From Kalmanozyma brasiliensis GHG001 (Eukaryota > Basidiomycota > Ustilaginomycetes > Ustilaginales), in contig NW_015961981.1 in the NCBI RefSeq assembly GCF_000497045.1, positions 312,401-376,400 of the forward strand: 64,000 bases of DNA. Direction: 5' to 3'. The translations under genes and the position numbers were made by a program. Below, piece by piece: positions 48,567 to 58,653 of the stretch. The first letter of the stretch is position 1. Every line of letters begins with the position of its first letter. The notes below the pieces were generated by a model that was not told the origin of the DNA, searched no databases, and was given only the letters and a program-made list of their open reading frames with translations.

Positions 48567-50573
48567 ATGGACGTCACCAAGGCAGTGTCGGCGTACATCC
48601 AGCGCATGATTACGGAAGTCGCTGGCATCAAGGTCCTCCTGCTGGATCAAGACACAACACCAGTCATCTCTACCTCTTTCACACAGTCTTCTTTGCTCAG
48701 CCATGAAGTCTACCTCACCGACCGTGTCGACAACGCTAACCGTGATCGCATGCGCCATCTCAACTGCATTGCTCTTCTCCGTCCAACACCACAGTCGATC
48801 GCAGCATTATCTCGCGAGCTCCGACAACCCAGATACAAGTCGTACTGGCTCTACTTCACCAATGTTCTACAAAAGCAAGACATCGAGCTGCTTGCCGAGG
48901 CAGATGAGCACGAAGTCGTCAAAGAGATCCAGGAATTCTTCGCCGACTATTTGCCCGTCAACACCGACCTCTTCTCGCTTAACATCGACACACCACCGGC
49001 ACGCATTTGGGGCGACAACCCTGCCACCTGGGATCAGCAAGGTCTCGACCAGCACGTCAAGGGACTCATGGCGCTTCTTCTCAGTCTCAAAAAGAGACCA
49101 GTCATCCGTTACGAGAGGATGAGCACGCTCGCGAAGAAGCTGGGCGAAGAGCTTTCGTACCAGATCAGCAACAGTCACTCTGGCTTGTTTGACTTTAGAA
49201 AGACCGAGAACGCGCCGCTCCTTCTCATCCTCGATCGCAGGAATGATCCCGTCACACCTCTCTTGACACAGTGGACGTACCAGGCCATGGTGCACGAAGT
49301 TCTCGGCATCAAGAATGGCCGTGTCAGCCTTGCCGATGCGGACGGTATCCGTCCTGAGCTCCAAGAAATCGTTCTCTCGGGCGACCAGGATCCTTTCTTC
49401 TCGGCAAATCTGTTCGACAACTTTGGCGATCTCGGCGCTTCAATCAAGAAATATGTGCTTGAGTATCAATCAAGAACAGCATCCAACGCCAGCATCGACA
49501 CGGTCGCCGACATGAAACGCTTCGTCGAAGAATACCCGGAGTTCCGCAAATTGGGCGGTAACGTCAGCAAGCATGTCGCATTGCTCGGCGAACTCAGTCG
49601 CAGAGTCGAAAGAGACTCGCTGCTGGAAATTTCAGAACTAGAACAAAGTCTTGCCAGCGTCGAAAGCCACGCCTCTGACCTCAGAGCGGTTCAGTCCATG
49701 ATCGAGTCGACAAAGGCCTCTCACGACGCTAAGATCCGCATCGCCATCCTCTACGCTCTGCGATATCAGAAATTGCCCGGCAACCAGATCCAGAAGATAG
49801 TGCAAGACCTGCTCAAAGCAGGTGTACCAGAAAGCCGCGCCGCCCTCGTCTTTGTCACACTCAACATTGCCGGAGCGGACCAGCGGCAAGACGACCTCTT
49901 CGCCAACGAGAACTTCTTTTCACGAGGCAAGAGCGCTCTCAAGGGTCTCAAAGGCGTTGAGAATGTCTACACGCAGCATACCCCGCACCTCGTACAGACA
50001 GTGGACAACCTGATGCGCGGCAGATTGAGAGACACAAGCTACCCCTTCATCTCGGCCAGTCAAGGAGGAGCGCCCTTCAACCCTGCGGAGCGCCCGCAAG
50101 ACGTCGTCCTGTTCGTCATTGGAGGTGCGACATACGAAGAAGCCCGCTCGATCGCTTTCTTGAACGCTCAACACCAACGCGGCGCCCAGGCAGGCGTACA
50201 ACAGGCTGCTGTCGGTGGCGTGGCGGGCACTGGCACTCGCTTTCTGCTTGGAGGCAGCTCAATACACAACAGCAAGTCGTATCTGGACATGGTCCAGGAC
50301 GCGGCATCTCGGTTCGATGCGCGAGTCGCCAAGCCTCCCGCCAACCTGGGACTGGGAGGACCAGCCCTCAACCTCAGCATCGGACCTGTTCAGCTGGCCG
50401 TAGGAGGGAGACAGAACGGATCGGGCCCTGGCGGTGCGGTAGCCGGAGCAGCTGCCAGTCTTCTGGATCCCGAGTACCTCGGCGAGGCGGCCAGCGGTGC
50501 TAGGGATCTTGCCACAGATATCTTTGGCAGAGTGAGGAAGGGAGTCGAAGGCACCATCGGCGGTCTGCAGTGA
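48567..50573 (+). CDS. VPS45: VPS45, Sec1/Munc18-family regulator of endosomal SNAREs
   Basis: This 668-residue protein matches Vps45 from the first residues: 'AVSAYIQRMITEVAGIKVLL', 'DQDTTPVISTSFTQSSLLSH', 'EVYLTDRVDN' and 'LNCIALLRPTPQSI'. Further blocks are 'RYKSYWLYFTNVLQKQDIEL', 'APLLLILDRRNDPVTPLLTQ', 'WTYQAMVHEVLGIKNGRVSL' and 'DVVLFVIGGATYEEA'. It binds Tlg2/syntaxin-16-type SNAREs and is needed for Golgi-to-endosome-to-vacuole traffic. Yeast Vps45 has 577 residues. The extra length is chiefly a Gly/Ala-rich C-terminal tail (~585-668) ending in an amphipathic 'LATDIFGRVRKGVEGTIGGL'. Kozak-like context (GCCATGG) supports the start. Confidence 0.95.
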   Translation: MDVTKAVSAYIQRMITEVAGIKVLLLDQDTTPVISTSFTQSSLLSHEVYLTDRVDNANRDRMRHLNCIALLRPTPQSIAALSRELRQPRYKSYWLYFTNVLQKQDIELLAEADEHEVVKEIQEFFADYLPVNTDLFSLNIDTPPARIWGDNPATWDQQGLDQHVKGLMALLLSLKKRPVIRYERMSTLAKKLGEELSYQISNSHSGLFDFRKTENAPLLLILDRRNDPVTPLLTQWTYQAMVHEVLGIKNGRVSLADADGIRPELQEIVLSGDQDPFFSANLFDNFGDLGASIKKYVLEYQSRTASNASIDTVADMKRFVEEYPEFRKLGGNVSKHVALLGELSRRVERDSLLEISELEQSLASVESHASDLRAVQSMIESTKASHDAKIRIAILYALRYQKLPGNQIQKIVQDLLKAGVPESRAALVFVTLNIAGADQRQDDLFANENFFSRGKSALKGLKGVENVYTQHTPHLVQTVDNLMRGRLRDTSYPFISASQGGAPFNPAERPQDVVLFVIGGATYEEARSIAFLNAQHQRGAQAGVQQAAVGGVAGTGTRFLLGGSSIHNSKSYLDMVQDAASRFDARVAKPPANLGLGGPALNLSIGPVQLAVGGRQNGSGPGGAVAGAAASLLDPEYLGEAASGARDLATDIFGRVRKGVEGTIGGLQ

Positions 50574-51615
50574 GGGAAGTGAATGAATGAAATTGTACTT
50601 GATAACGATGTGCTAGAAATTGGCGTTCGTGGCCAGGCTGGTGCGTTGAGCCGATAAAAGAGTCGCTTAGAATTCGACACACGCCGGACTTGTGACAATT
50701 TTACCTTCTTTCTGCGAGACCAGGGCACAAACTAGATAAGAGCGCAGTCAAAACAAATCTTTTCATCGCCTTCTTTCCCGCTTTTGACGCACTTTCGTCG
50801 ATTTTAACTGCTGGCCGACAATAACTCAATCGTTGTAGCTGTGCGACCAGCATCTACACTTCTGCAATCGAATTTGAATAAAATATCGGCAGACAGAGTC
50901 CTAATTTACTTATAGCACAGATTTAATATCTCGATTGTCCGCAGGCCAAGAGGATCTTTTTGTCGCAATGCCGTTGCCAAAAACGGAAAAGCCGGTCGAA
51001 AAATTGGAGTCTTCAAATTGTCTTCCCATTTGCGAGAGCCAAGCGGGCGCGGATGACCATTTGCAGCATCTGGAGCGGCAAAGCGCACTACAGTCGAGTC
51101 GCGGTCCTCTTTTCAGAATCCTACGTCTCAACAATCGTGGCTGTGCTTCAGTGACTCTATAGAAAAAGAAAATTCCACCTGAGCTGTGGTGAAGAAGCTC
51201 TGTCTGAGCATCGAGACGGTGCCGAGCCCACCTTGCATACACTCACCTGCCTTGCCAAGCTGTGTCCCGGGGCCCGCAAACCTTCATGCCTGACTGATGT
51301 TCACCCTGTCATTCGTTCTGTGCTCGGCGGTGGTGGTCCGCCACAAAGGATGTTGAGCCGGCTCACACAGAGAGATGATGTGTGGTGACGTGGTCGTCCG
51401 GACCCAGGGATGATGGTCGCGTCGAAGTGGTCATCGTCTGAGTCCGATCTCGAATGCCTCCCATCACGTTCAAACGATTTCAAGGCGAAGGCGAAACGCC
51501 TAAGACGAATCGAAGGAAGCACAAGCGCACGGTCACAGCTATGGAGATGGAGAGGACGGACAAAGGGACAGTGCCAACTGCATTCAGTCATGGTGGTGAT
51601 GCGGTGGCGTCTACA
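50574..51615. other. Convergent intergenic region with AT-rich block
   Basis: About 1.04 kb between two convergent stops. Positions ~50740-50935 are clearly richer in A and T than the rest of the window (runs such as AATAAAATAT and TTTAATAT), which fits 3'-end and polyadenylation signals for VPS45 but is unusually broad. Open frames to either side lack homology. Confidence 0.45.
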
Positions 51616-53915
51616 TCATTCGTCAAACTTTTCGCCCTTGGAGTTGGTGCCAGAGGGCACCTTGACGGATGCGGCGACATCGCAGTCCTTGAGGTTGCAC
51701 TTCTCGTCGACAGTCGACCCCGCCGCAAGGATGCAATTTTCAAGCTTGGCACTGTGATAAGGAAGAGAGAAGGTCGGGTCAACCATCAAACGTGAGAGAC
51801 AAAGCGGCCACCGATCGAGCGGAAAAACTTACTTGTCGCCGATCCTGACACCGTCCATGACGATAGCGCCGGTGAGCTTGACGTTCTTACCGATGACACA
51901 CCCGCGTCCGATAACACTTCGTTTGATGGCGGTGCGCTCGCCGACGCGCGTAAAGCTCTCCACCAAGGAATCCGAAGAGATCTGTGCCTTGGAGTCGATC
52001 CATTGAGCAGGGGCAGAACCCTTAGTCGCATCTTGTGAAGCTTGACCGGAGGTCGAGTCGGTCGAGGAGGTAGTGGGAGCCGGCAGAGACTGACTCGGTA
52101 GTGGGTGCGAGAGCGCGGAGGGTACGAGAGAAGCGGCACCTACAGCACCTGCTGCCGAAGCGCTTGCATGCCCTGCTGGCCCGCTAGCTAGACATCGCAG
52201 CAGATAGCGATTGCACTCCAGATAAGTTGGAACGGTGTTGGCTCGTGCGATGAAAGGCTCGCGTTTTGCATCTTCCTCTCGTTCCCTGATCTCTTCAACG
52301 GAGGACGAGGGGTCGATGGGATGCTTGCGGTCTGCTGAAAGGCGGTAGATGAGGGCATTGACTCTGGCTTCGGCAGCAGCTTTCTTTGCTGCTGTGCGAT
52401 CCTGCTTTCGCACGTCTGTCGTCCCGTCGTCCAGCTTGCCAGAGGGTGAGATGAGCTGGGATCGTTCAGGAGAGAAGAGCGGCGAAGCACGATTGTTGAC
52501 TTCGTCAAGGGCAGATCGGAAAGTGGAACCGGCCTGAAGGAGCTCGGCATCGACAAAAGTGCTTGATCTCAATGGACTGGTGGCGTTCTCCTTGCCCGAG
52601 TGAATGTTCCACGACGAGAATTGTTCCGGGATGGACAGGTCTTTCGAGGATTGGCTGGACCAACCCGCCTTTTCGCGAAGGCCAGTCATCCAGCCGCATT
52701 TGACCATGAAGGGGACGACTTCCTCTCGAAGGCTCTTCATCTTTTGGCCGGCCTCGGATTTGAGCAGGCCGAGAAGCTGCCGAAGATTGAAGAGATAGAC
52801 GTGCGAGTCGAGGAGAGAGGTGGATATACGCACGTGAGGATGCGACCACAAGAGCGACATGCGGAGATGCATGTCAGACGAGTCGATGTCCGAGATGTCA
52901 TCCGAGTCCTGGAGAAGCAGCAATTGATGCGCCGTGCAGTGATCGGTGCCATGAGACGAGGAACTGCTCGCTTGCAAAGGATCACGGTCGTAAGCGCTAA
53001 AGAGCTTGGGCGGACCTGTGTCAAGAAACATAAAACGCCAGTGTCAGCGTAAGACCAACGAAGACCGCTTCGCTCGGCGGATCTAGACTTACCATCCTTT
53101 TCACGTTCTTTGCCCGTACCCTCGCCGGCGCCTCTTTCATACATCAAGCAAGTCAGTGCAGGTGAATTCGGCACACCGGAGACGTGGCTGCTGATGATGT
53201 CGGTGAGAGAGAACGACTGCGTGATCAAGTCGACAGGAAGAATGAGAGGATCCTTGTCGAGTCGTCCGACTGAGTGGAGCCAAGAGATGAGGCCTGCGGT
53301 GCCGAGTCGCTTGTATTTGCTCGCGGGAGTTGGGGCGGACGAGTCTGACTTGGAGCTTGTGATGTCGTCGGGTCCAAGAGGCAGTAGGTCGACTCGCATG
53401 ACAGTCTCATTTTGCAGGGAAGAGACAGCGAACGAGCTTCCGGCGAGGTAAGGATTGCCAGCAGCTGGTGTTGCGGAGGATGCGGAAGTGCTGTTGAGCC
53501 CGACCGAGACCGAGACGTTCGGATACTTAGACGCTTCCTCGACAGCGGCAGCAGCGGCTGCGGCAGCTGCAGATGAGACATTCTTCTTTCCCGACTGAAT
53601 GAGGGTTGGCGGGATGAGGATCAGGGATTTGAGGGCGGCCGTGAGGGTGGAGTGATGCTCGGATGGCGCAAAGACGACAGCATGACGAAGGCCAGCAGAC
53701 AGAAGCTGCTGCAAGGCGAAAGCGATCATGGGCCTGTTGAGTACAGGAAGCATGGCCTTTGGTAGATCGAGCTTGCCAGATTGTTGCACATCTTGGGAAG
53801 CGTCTGCTGCTACAGTTGAGGTGGAGAGCGGATAGAGGTTGCTGCCTGGCCCGCAGAAGATGATGGGCTGTACAAGAGGCGGGTGCCATTGAGCCCCTGA
53901 AGTGACGGTCGCCAT
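51616..53915 (-). CDS. GCD1: Translation initiation factor eIF2B subunit gamma (three exons)
   Basis: Exons 53093-53915, 51833-53015 and 51616-51751 join to 713 residues. Introns are 53016-53092 (GTAAGT...CAG) and 51752-51832 (GTAAGT...CAG), both small. The N-terminal nucleotidyltransferase-like domain has 'PLVQPIIFCGPGSNLYPLST', 'LPKAMLPVLNRPMIAFALQQ' and 'RLGTAGLISWLHSVGRLDKD'. The C-terminus is a hexapeptide beta-helix: 'RANTVPTYLECNRYLLRC', 'RVGERTAIKRSVIGRGCVIG', 'KNVKLTGAIVMDGVRIGD' and 'AKLENCILAAGSTV'. eIF2B is the GTP-exchange factor for eIF2, and gamma pairs with epsilon in the catalytic subcomplex. The protein is longer than yeast Gcd1 (578) through Ala/Ser-rich insertions, including an Ala9 run at ~110. 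Confidence 0.9.
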
Positions 53916-54401
53916 GGTTGCTGGATGCTTTGCACAGCGCTGACTCCTCGTCGATGCTGGTGCTGTTTGCGCGATGAAAGGGAGGAGATGATGGGGCCTA
54001 GAAAAGGTTGCAGCCAACTTTTTTCTTCTTCTGCCAAATCGCGTGGCAGCGGTGTTCTTCTCGACAAACGTCACAAACTCTCTGGATTCACGTTGCAGGG
54101 TCCTTCTGAAATTGCGAGCTGAGTGCAGCACGGTTCAGTTTCTTGCTCGACGTGCATCCTTTTCGTCAGACCCACCAACTTCACCCTGACTCCGGAACAG
54201 TACTCCGACAACACGTCTGGCAGATTCCGCCTGTAGCAAAAGGCGGTGAAGCCACATTCCAACACAGCAGGAAACTCTACAGCAGGAAGCCCCAATACTT
54301 CCTTCAGAAGGTTCAATCCGGATCCACGATACCGTCAGATGATGCGCCAAAGGTAGACACAGCCTCGATACGTACCACACGGACAGCGCCTAGTCAAGCA
54401 G
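53916..54401. promoter_or_regulatory. Divergent upstream region, eIF2B gamma / vacuolar transporter
   Basis: 486 bases between divergent starts. The frame upstream of the eIF2B gamma ATG is open but starts at a non-ATG codon. No recognised element. Confidence 0.35.
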
Positions 54402-56563
54402 ATGGCGATGAGCAGCTCGAATCTACCCCAACAAGGCCTTCGGTCAGGTAGAGAGAGTGAGGAGGACGCCGGTCTTGTATCGTATGAGGGCGATAATGCT
54501 TCACATCGACTGGACCTTCCCTCCTACTCGACTGTCGCAGCGGAACGAGCGCCGCTTCAGCTCAAATCCACCACATCCTCAAAGGAGGCGCAGTTCGATG
54601 CAGACTCGGACGATATCGACGAGCAGGACGATGTTGTCGCTATACAAGCATCTCAGATAGGGCTGCGATCGCACGACGATCCCCTCCTTACCTCGGTAGG
54701 CAGCTGTTCGAACCATCTCCCCCGCAGGGAGCGCGGTGCTCGTCGCCATTCGCTCATCGATCGTATACCCGGTCAGAATCGCATCCGAACTTCTCTCGAT
54801 GGCTTGAGCCACGATCTACGCGCCATACGCCAATCCCTTGGTGTGCCTGGCTGGGACGGCGAAGGTCTCCCTGACTGGCTCAAGAGGGGGGCAGGTGTCT
54901 TCGATGGAACCGTCAATATGGCAAACAGCATTCTGGGCGCCGGCATCGTTGGTCTTCCATACTCCATGCGAGAGTCGGGCTTCATCGCTGGTCTCGTCCT
55001 GCTTGTCGGTCTCTCTTTCCTGACCGATTGGACAATCCGCCTCATTGTTCTCAACGCAAAACTCAGCGGCCGCATCACCTACATCGAGATCATGGAGCAT
55101 TGCTTTGGTCACAACGGCAAAGCCGCTGTCTCCATCTTCCAATTTGCCTTTGGCTTCGGTGGAATGTGTGCCTTCTGCGTCGTCATTGGAGATACCATCC
55201 CACATGTCATCAAGATGGTCTTTCCCTCCTTGGATGGAACCTTTCTCGCCAATCGTCAATTCGTCATCACCTTCTTCACCATGACGGTGTCATATCCGCT
55301 CTCGCTCTATCGCAACATCGAAAAGCTCAGCAAGGCCAGCGCCATTGCGCTCGTCTCCATGGTCGTCATCATCATCGCTGTCACCGTTCGTGGCCCAGCG
55401 ATGCCCGCCGAGCTGAAGGGCGATCCCGCTCTTCGATTGTCCATCGTCAACGTCTCAAACCTGGTCCGATCCATCTCTGTGATCAGCTTCGCCTTTGTCT
55501 GCCACCACAACTCCCTGCTCATCTATGGGTCTTTGAAAGAGCCTTCGATGAGGAAGTTCGGGCGCGTCACACATTACTCAACCATCATCGCCGCAGCGGC
55601 CACCATCACGATGAGCGTCGCCGGCTACTGGAGCTTCGAGGAAAAGACACTCAGCAACGTCCTCAACAACTTTCCGTACGACGATATCACAGTCAACATC
55701 GCCCGCGGACTGTTCGGCCTCAACATGCTCACCACCTTGCCGCTCGAGTGCTTCGTTTGCCGAGAAGTGCTCGAGACGTACTTCTTTGCTGGAGAGTTCG
55801 ATCAGAACCGCCATCTGATCTTCACCTCGAGTCTGGTCGTCAGCGCCATGTTCATCTCGCTCCTGACGTGCGATCTGGGCATCGTACTCGAACTCACCGG
55901 TGGCTTGAGTGCAACAGCGTTGGCCTTTATCTTCCCAAGCATCTGCTACCTCAAGCTGACGAGCGAGACGGGCAAGCGAGTGCCGACGGCAGACCTGTCT
56001 CACCTTACGGGTCACGGGAATAGCAGCAGCAACCTCAACGCCAACCACGGCACCATCGCGCACGACGATTCGCAACAGCACGGAGAGGAGGAACAGGAAG
56101 CTCTGATTGAGCAATCCAACGGCTCGATAGACCGGGGCCAGAACGCGATTCGCGCCAACCAGTATGACGGTGCAGAAGAGGAAGAGCCTTCGTCGTACGA
56201 CCGCCTTGAAAGAATGGAGAACGGCCAAAGAGCCGCAGCGAATGGATCTGCGAGGGATTCTGTCGACGTTGATGACGTCGAGCTGCCCTTGCGGCCGGGT
56301 GCAAGCGTACGCTTCCGACCGGCAGCAGCCAATCGAAAGTGGTGGCAGTCAACGCGGCCGCTGAGTGTGGCGTGTGCCATCTTTGGGTCTGTGGTTCTAG
56401 TCATCAGTGGTAAGTCAACGCGTTCCTTGCACAAGATCGGCATGACGAAGGGCATCGTGAACGACTCGCTGACGAACTCTTCCTTATTTTGCCACGCTTG
56501 ACAGTCTGGACGGCCATCTCGGACACGGCCTCGGGCAAGACCGGCGCAGTGCATCAATGCTGA
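54402..56563 (+). CDS. Vacuolar amino-acid transporter, AVT/SLC38 family (two exons)
   Basis: Exons 54402-56409 and 56505-56563 give 688 residues. The intron, 56410-56504, starts GTAAGT and ends GACAG. Without splicing the last hydrophobic segment would be cut short. After a ~165-residue acidic, Ser-rich N-terminus the AAAP-type core has about eleven helices: 'NMANSILGAGIVGLPYSMRE', 'GLVLLVGLSFLTDWTIRLIV', 'FGGMCAFCVVIGDTIPHVIK', 'FFTMTVSYPLSLYRNIEKLS', 'FAFVCHHNSLLIYGSLKEPS', 'NMLTTLPLECFVCREVLETY' and 'ALAFIFPSICYLKL'. This is the Avt2/SLC38A7-11-like subgroup. Direction and substrate are unknown, but family members move neutral or basic amino acids across vacuolar or lysosomal membranes. 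A hydrophilic ~130-residue loop precedes the last helix. Confidence 0.9.
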
Positions 56564-56920
56564 TCGCGAAATCTTACTTACAGTGCTTGTCTGTGGAAGC
56601 AGTGTTCCGAACATAAAATCCTTGCCACCACGCAACTCTGGTCTGAAGCCGCACAAGCAAGACGTGAAACCACGCATGGAGATTTTGAGCGAGTCTGGAA
56701 GGAATGTTCTGTAAAGCGCGTGACACTAAGAGTACATGCTGATGCGATGAGACTGATGCGACGGACGGGGAACACGATTAAAGGAGCGACATGGAGCAAG
56801 AGGAGAATGCAAATCAGGGACTCGTGCGACGCGGCGGTGCGAAGAAGGTGAGAAATGCTTGATGGACGGCACTGGTATGATGCTGAGGGTATAGCAATGG
56901 TGTGGAAATGTACGACGAAA
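56564..56920. other. Convergent intergenic region
   Basis: 357 bases between the transporter stop and the stop of the next, minus-strand gene. Nothing recognised. Confidence 0.4.
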
Positions 56921-57877
56921 TTAGGCGGAGAGAGACGAATGTTCCGAGAGAGGATCCGTGTAGTAGGACTGGAAAGGAGACTGGCCCGAGAGATCGTCGC
57001 TGAAGACGGCTCGGCTGAAGGGTCGCTTGACGTCTTCAAGACGCGTGTCGGGTGTGGAAGAGCGGTCGATGGCGAAGGGAAGCATGGGAGAATCGTTGCG
57101 TTCCCTGAGCCTGAGCGAGGCGCTGTCTCTGGGTGAGGCGGAGCGCATGGACCAAGACTGCTGTGAGATGTCCTGATAGACGGGCGAGCGCTGCGAATCA
57201 CGGTAGATGGCAGGCGAATGCGGGCGTGAGGAGATGGGAGAATTGCTGCGGGAGTCGTCCTCTGGCTCCTCGACAATGACTCTGAGGGGTGTAGGGCCAG
57301 CTTGGGTCCATGAGGGCAGGACAATGTCGCCAGTGGGAGTCGTCTGAAACGCTGCCTGCGAGAAAGTCGAGGTTGACGGCGAGCGCATGAGAGGATGATC
57401 CTGAGATGGCCTGGGTGGCAGCTGTGGTTTGGAATCTGGACGATAAAGCGGACGGTGATGGCTGAGAGGAATGCCGATTTTGGAGGAACCACCGGCAGCG
57501 GCGGCAGCGGCTCTGCGGGCGAAACGCTTTGTTCGCTGGTTGCGATATTCTGCGCGCCGGCCGAACATCTTGTCGAATGAGCGCTTGATGAAGGAGAAGA
57601 GGACGACGATCTGAATGATGAGGAGGACGGCCATCAAGGTCTGCTTTGTGCTGTCGGCCTGTATCCAGTGTCTGGCCAAGTTGTCCCAGAAAGAAGGGGA
57701 CAAGGGTGCGGGTGACGGCATGACTACGGGTTGTGAAGAGTCTGATGCTGCCGAGAGAGCGGATGCAGGGTTGTCAGAGAATGCAGTGACGGGAGCCTGG
57801 TCGGAAGGTTGTGCAAGGGTGAAGATAGGAGCCAGCTTGAATGCTGCTAGCACCACAATGAGTCGAGTATCGAGCAT
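56921..57877 (-). CDS. Membrane protein with signal peptide and one further helix, unknown function
   Basis: The ATG at 57877 gives 318 residues. Residues 1-~22 ('MLDTRLIVVLAAFKLAPIFT', then LAQ) look like a cleaved signal peptide. A ~55-residue Ser/Ala/Pro-rich lumenal part follows, then one helix ('TLMAVLLIIQIVVLFSFIK') and a basic stop ('RSFDKMFGRRAEYRNQRTKR'). The ~200-residue cytosolic tail is rich in Ser, Arg and Pro with several S-P motifs ('SNSPISSRPHSPAIYRDSQR'), so it is a likely kinase target. I do not recognise the family. The frame extends 14 codons upstream only to a GTG, so the ATG is preferred. It shares its plan, not its sequence, with the protein at 19230-20072. Confidence 0.7.
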   Translation of the reverse strand: MLDTRLIVVLAAFKLAPIFTLAQPSDQAPVTAFSDNPASALSAASDSSQPVVMPSPAPLSPSFWDNLARHWIQADSTKQTLMAVLLIIQIVVLFSFIKRSFDKMFGRRAEYRNQRTKRFARRAAAAAAGGSSKIGIPLSHHRPLYRPDSKPQLPPRPSQDHPLMRSPSTSTFSQAAFQTTPTGDIVLPSWTQAGPTPLRVIVEEPEDDSRSNSPISSRPHSPAIYRDSQRSPVYQDISQQSWSMRSASPRDSASLRLRERNDSPMLPFAIDRSSTPDTRLEDVKRPFSRAVFSDDLSGQSPFQSYYTDPLSEHSSLSA

Positions 57878-58653
57878 GGTTGCGATGTGTATGATGGTGG
57901 GTGCGAGCGCACTTGACACCTCACCAATTCAAAGATTGAAATGGCGAGAGAGATGTGCGACTTCGAACATGCGTGAGAGGGCAGCGAAGGATGAGGTGAA
58001 TGGGATGAAAGGAGGGACCGGTGGCGAGGACAAACCTGAGCTGATATGTGTGCAGGCCAGAGTGGAAGCTCGTGATTGGATTCTGAGCCCACACAAGGCA
58101 AACAGAAATTATGCAGAGGCTGCCGGCAGCCACATACGCAACCAACGACGGCTCCGTGGGCACTAGAGCAGAGGTCTCCGCGGCTCCCGTCCTTTTTCCC
58201 GTGCCGAGTTGGCCAAGCCGCGTTACGCCATGTCGACCCCCTGCTGTTTCCCCCTGTGGACCCTTACTCGCTCTTGCAAATTCTCCGCAAGAGCAGCTGG
58301 CAGCGTAACGCTGGTCCATCATGCCTGAGTACGGAGCATTTTTGGATTTTAGGTGTGGCCCTCACCTCATATGGATCACTGGAATCGCTCTATCGGGTCG
58401 ACACCAATCGGGGACAACCGATAGGAAGAAGCGAAATTTCATCATCATCAAGGGACCTGCAGCAAGCAGCCTGTCAACGGCTATTTTTGTCCTCACGAGG
58501 CGTGTGAATGTGATAAGTGATTTGGAAGATTCGGCTCGTTCCGTCCCAAGTCGATAGGAGTTACCGAAGTCAATCGGAAAGGACAGCCTCGCTTCAACTC
58601 ATCGCATCACTGTCATAGCAAGCATTTGGGCCGCAGGAGCGTCGCTGGCCAAA
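57878..58653. promoter_or_regulatory. Divergent upstream region, membrane protein / DDHD lipase
   Basis: 776 bases between divergent starts. Frames of 80-180 codons are open on both strands but show no domain. No motif recognised. Confidence 0.35.

Noticed and set aside
55028..56023. 331-codon plus-strand frame within the vacuolar transporter
   Set aside because: Same strand but another frame from the membrane helices; very rich in His, Arg and Gln.
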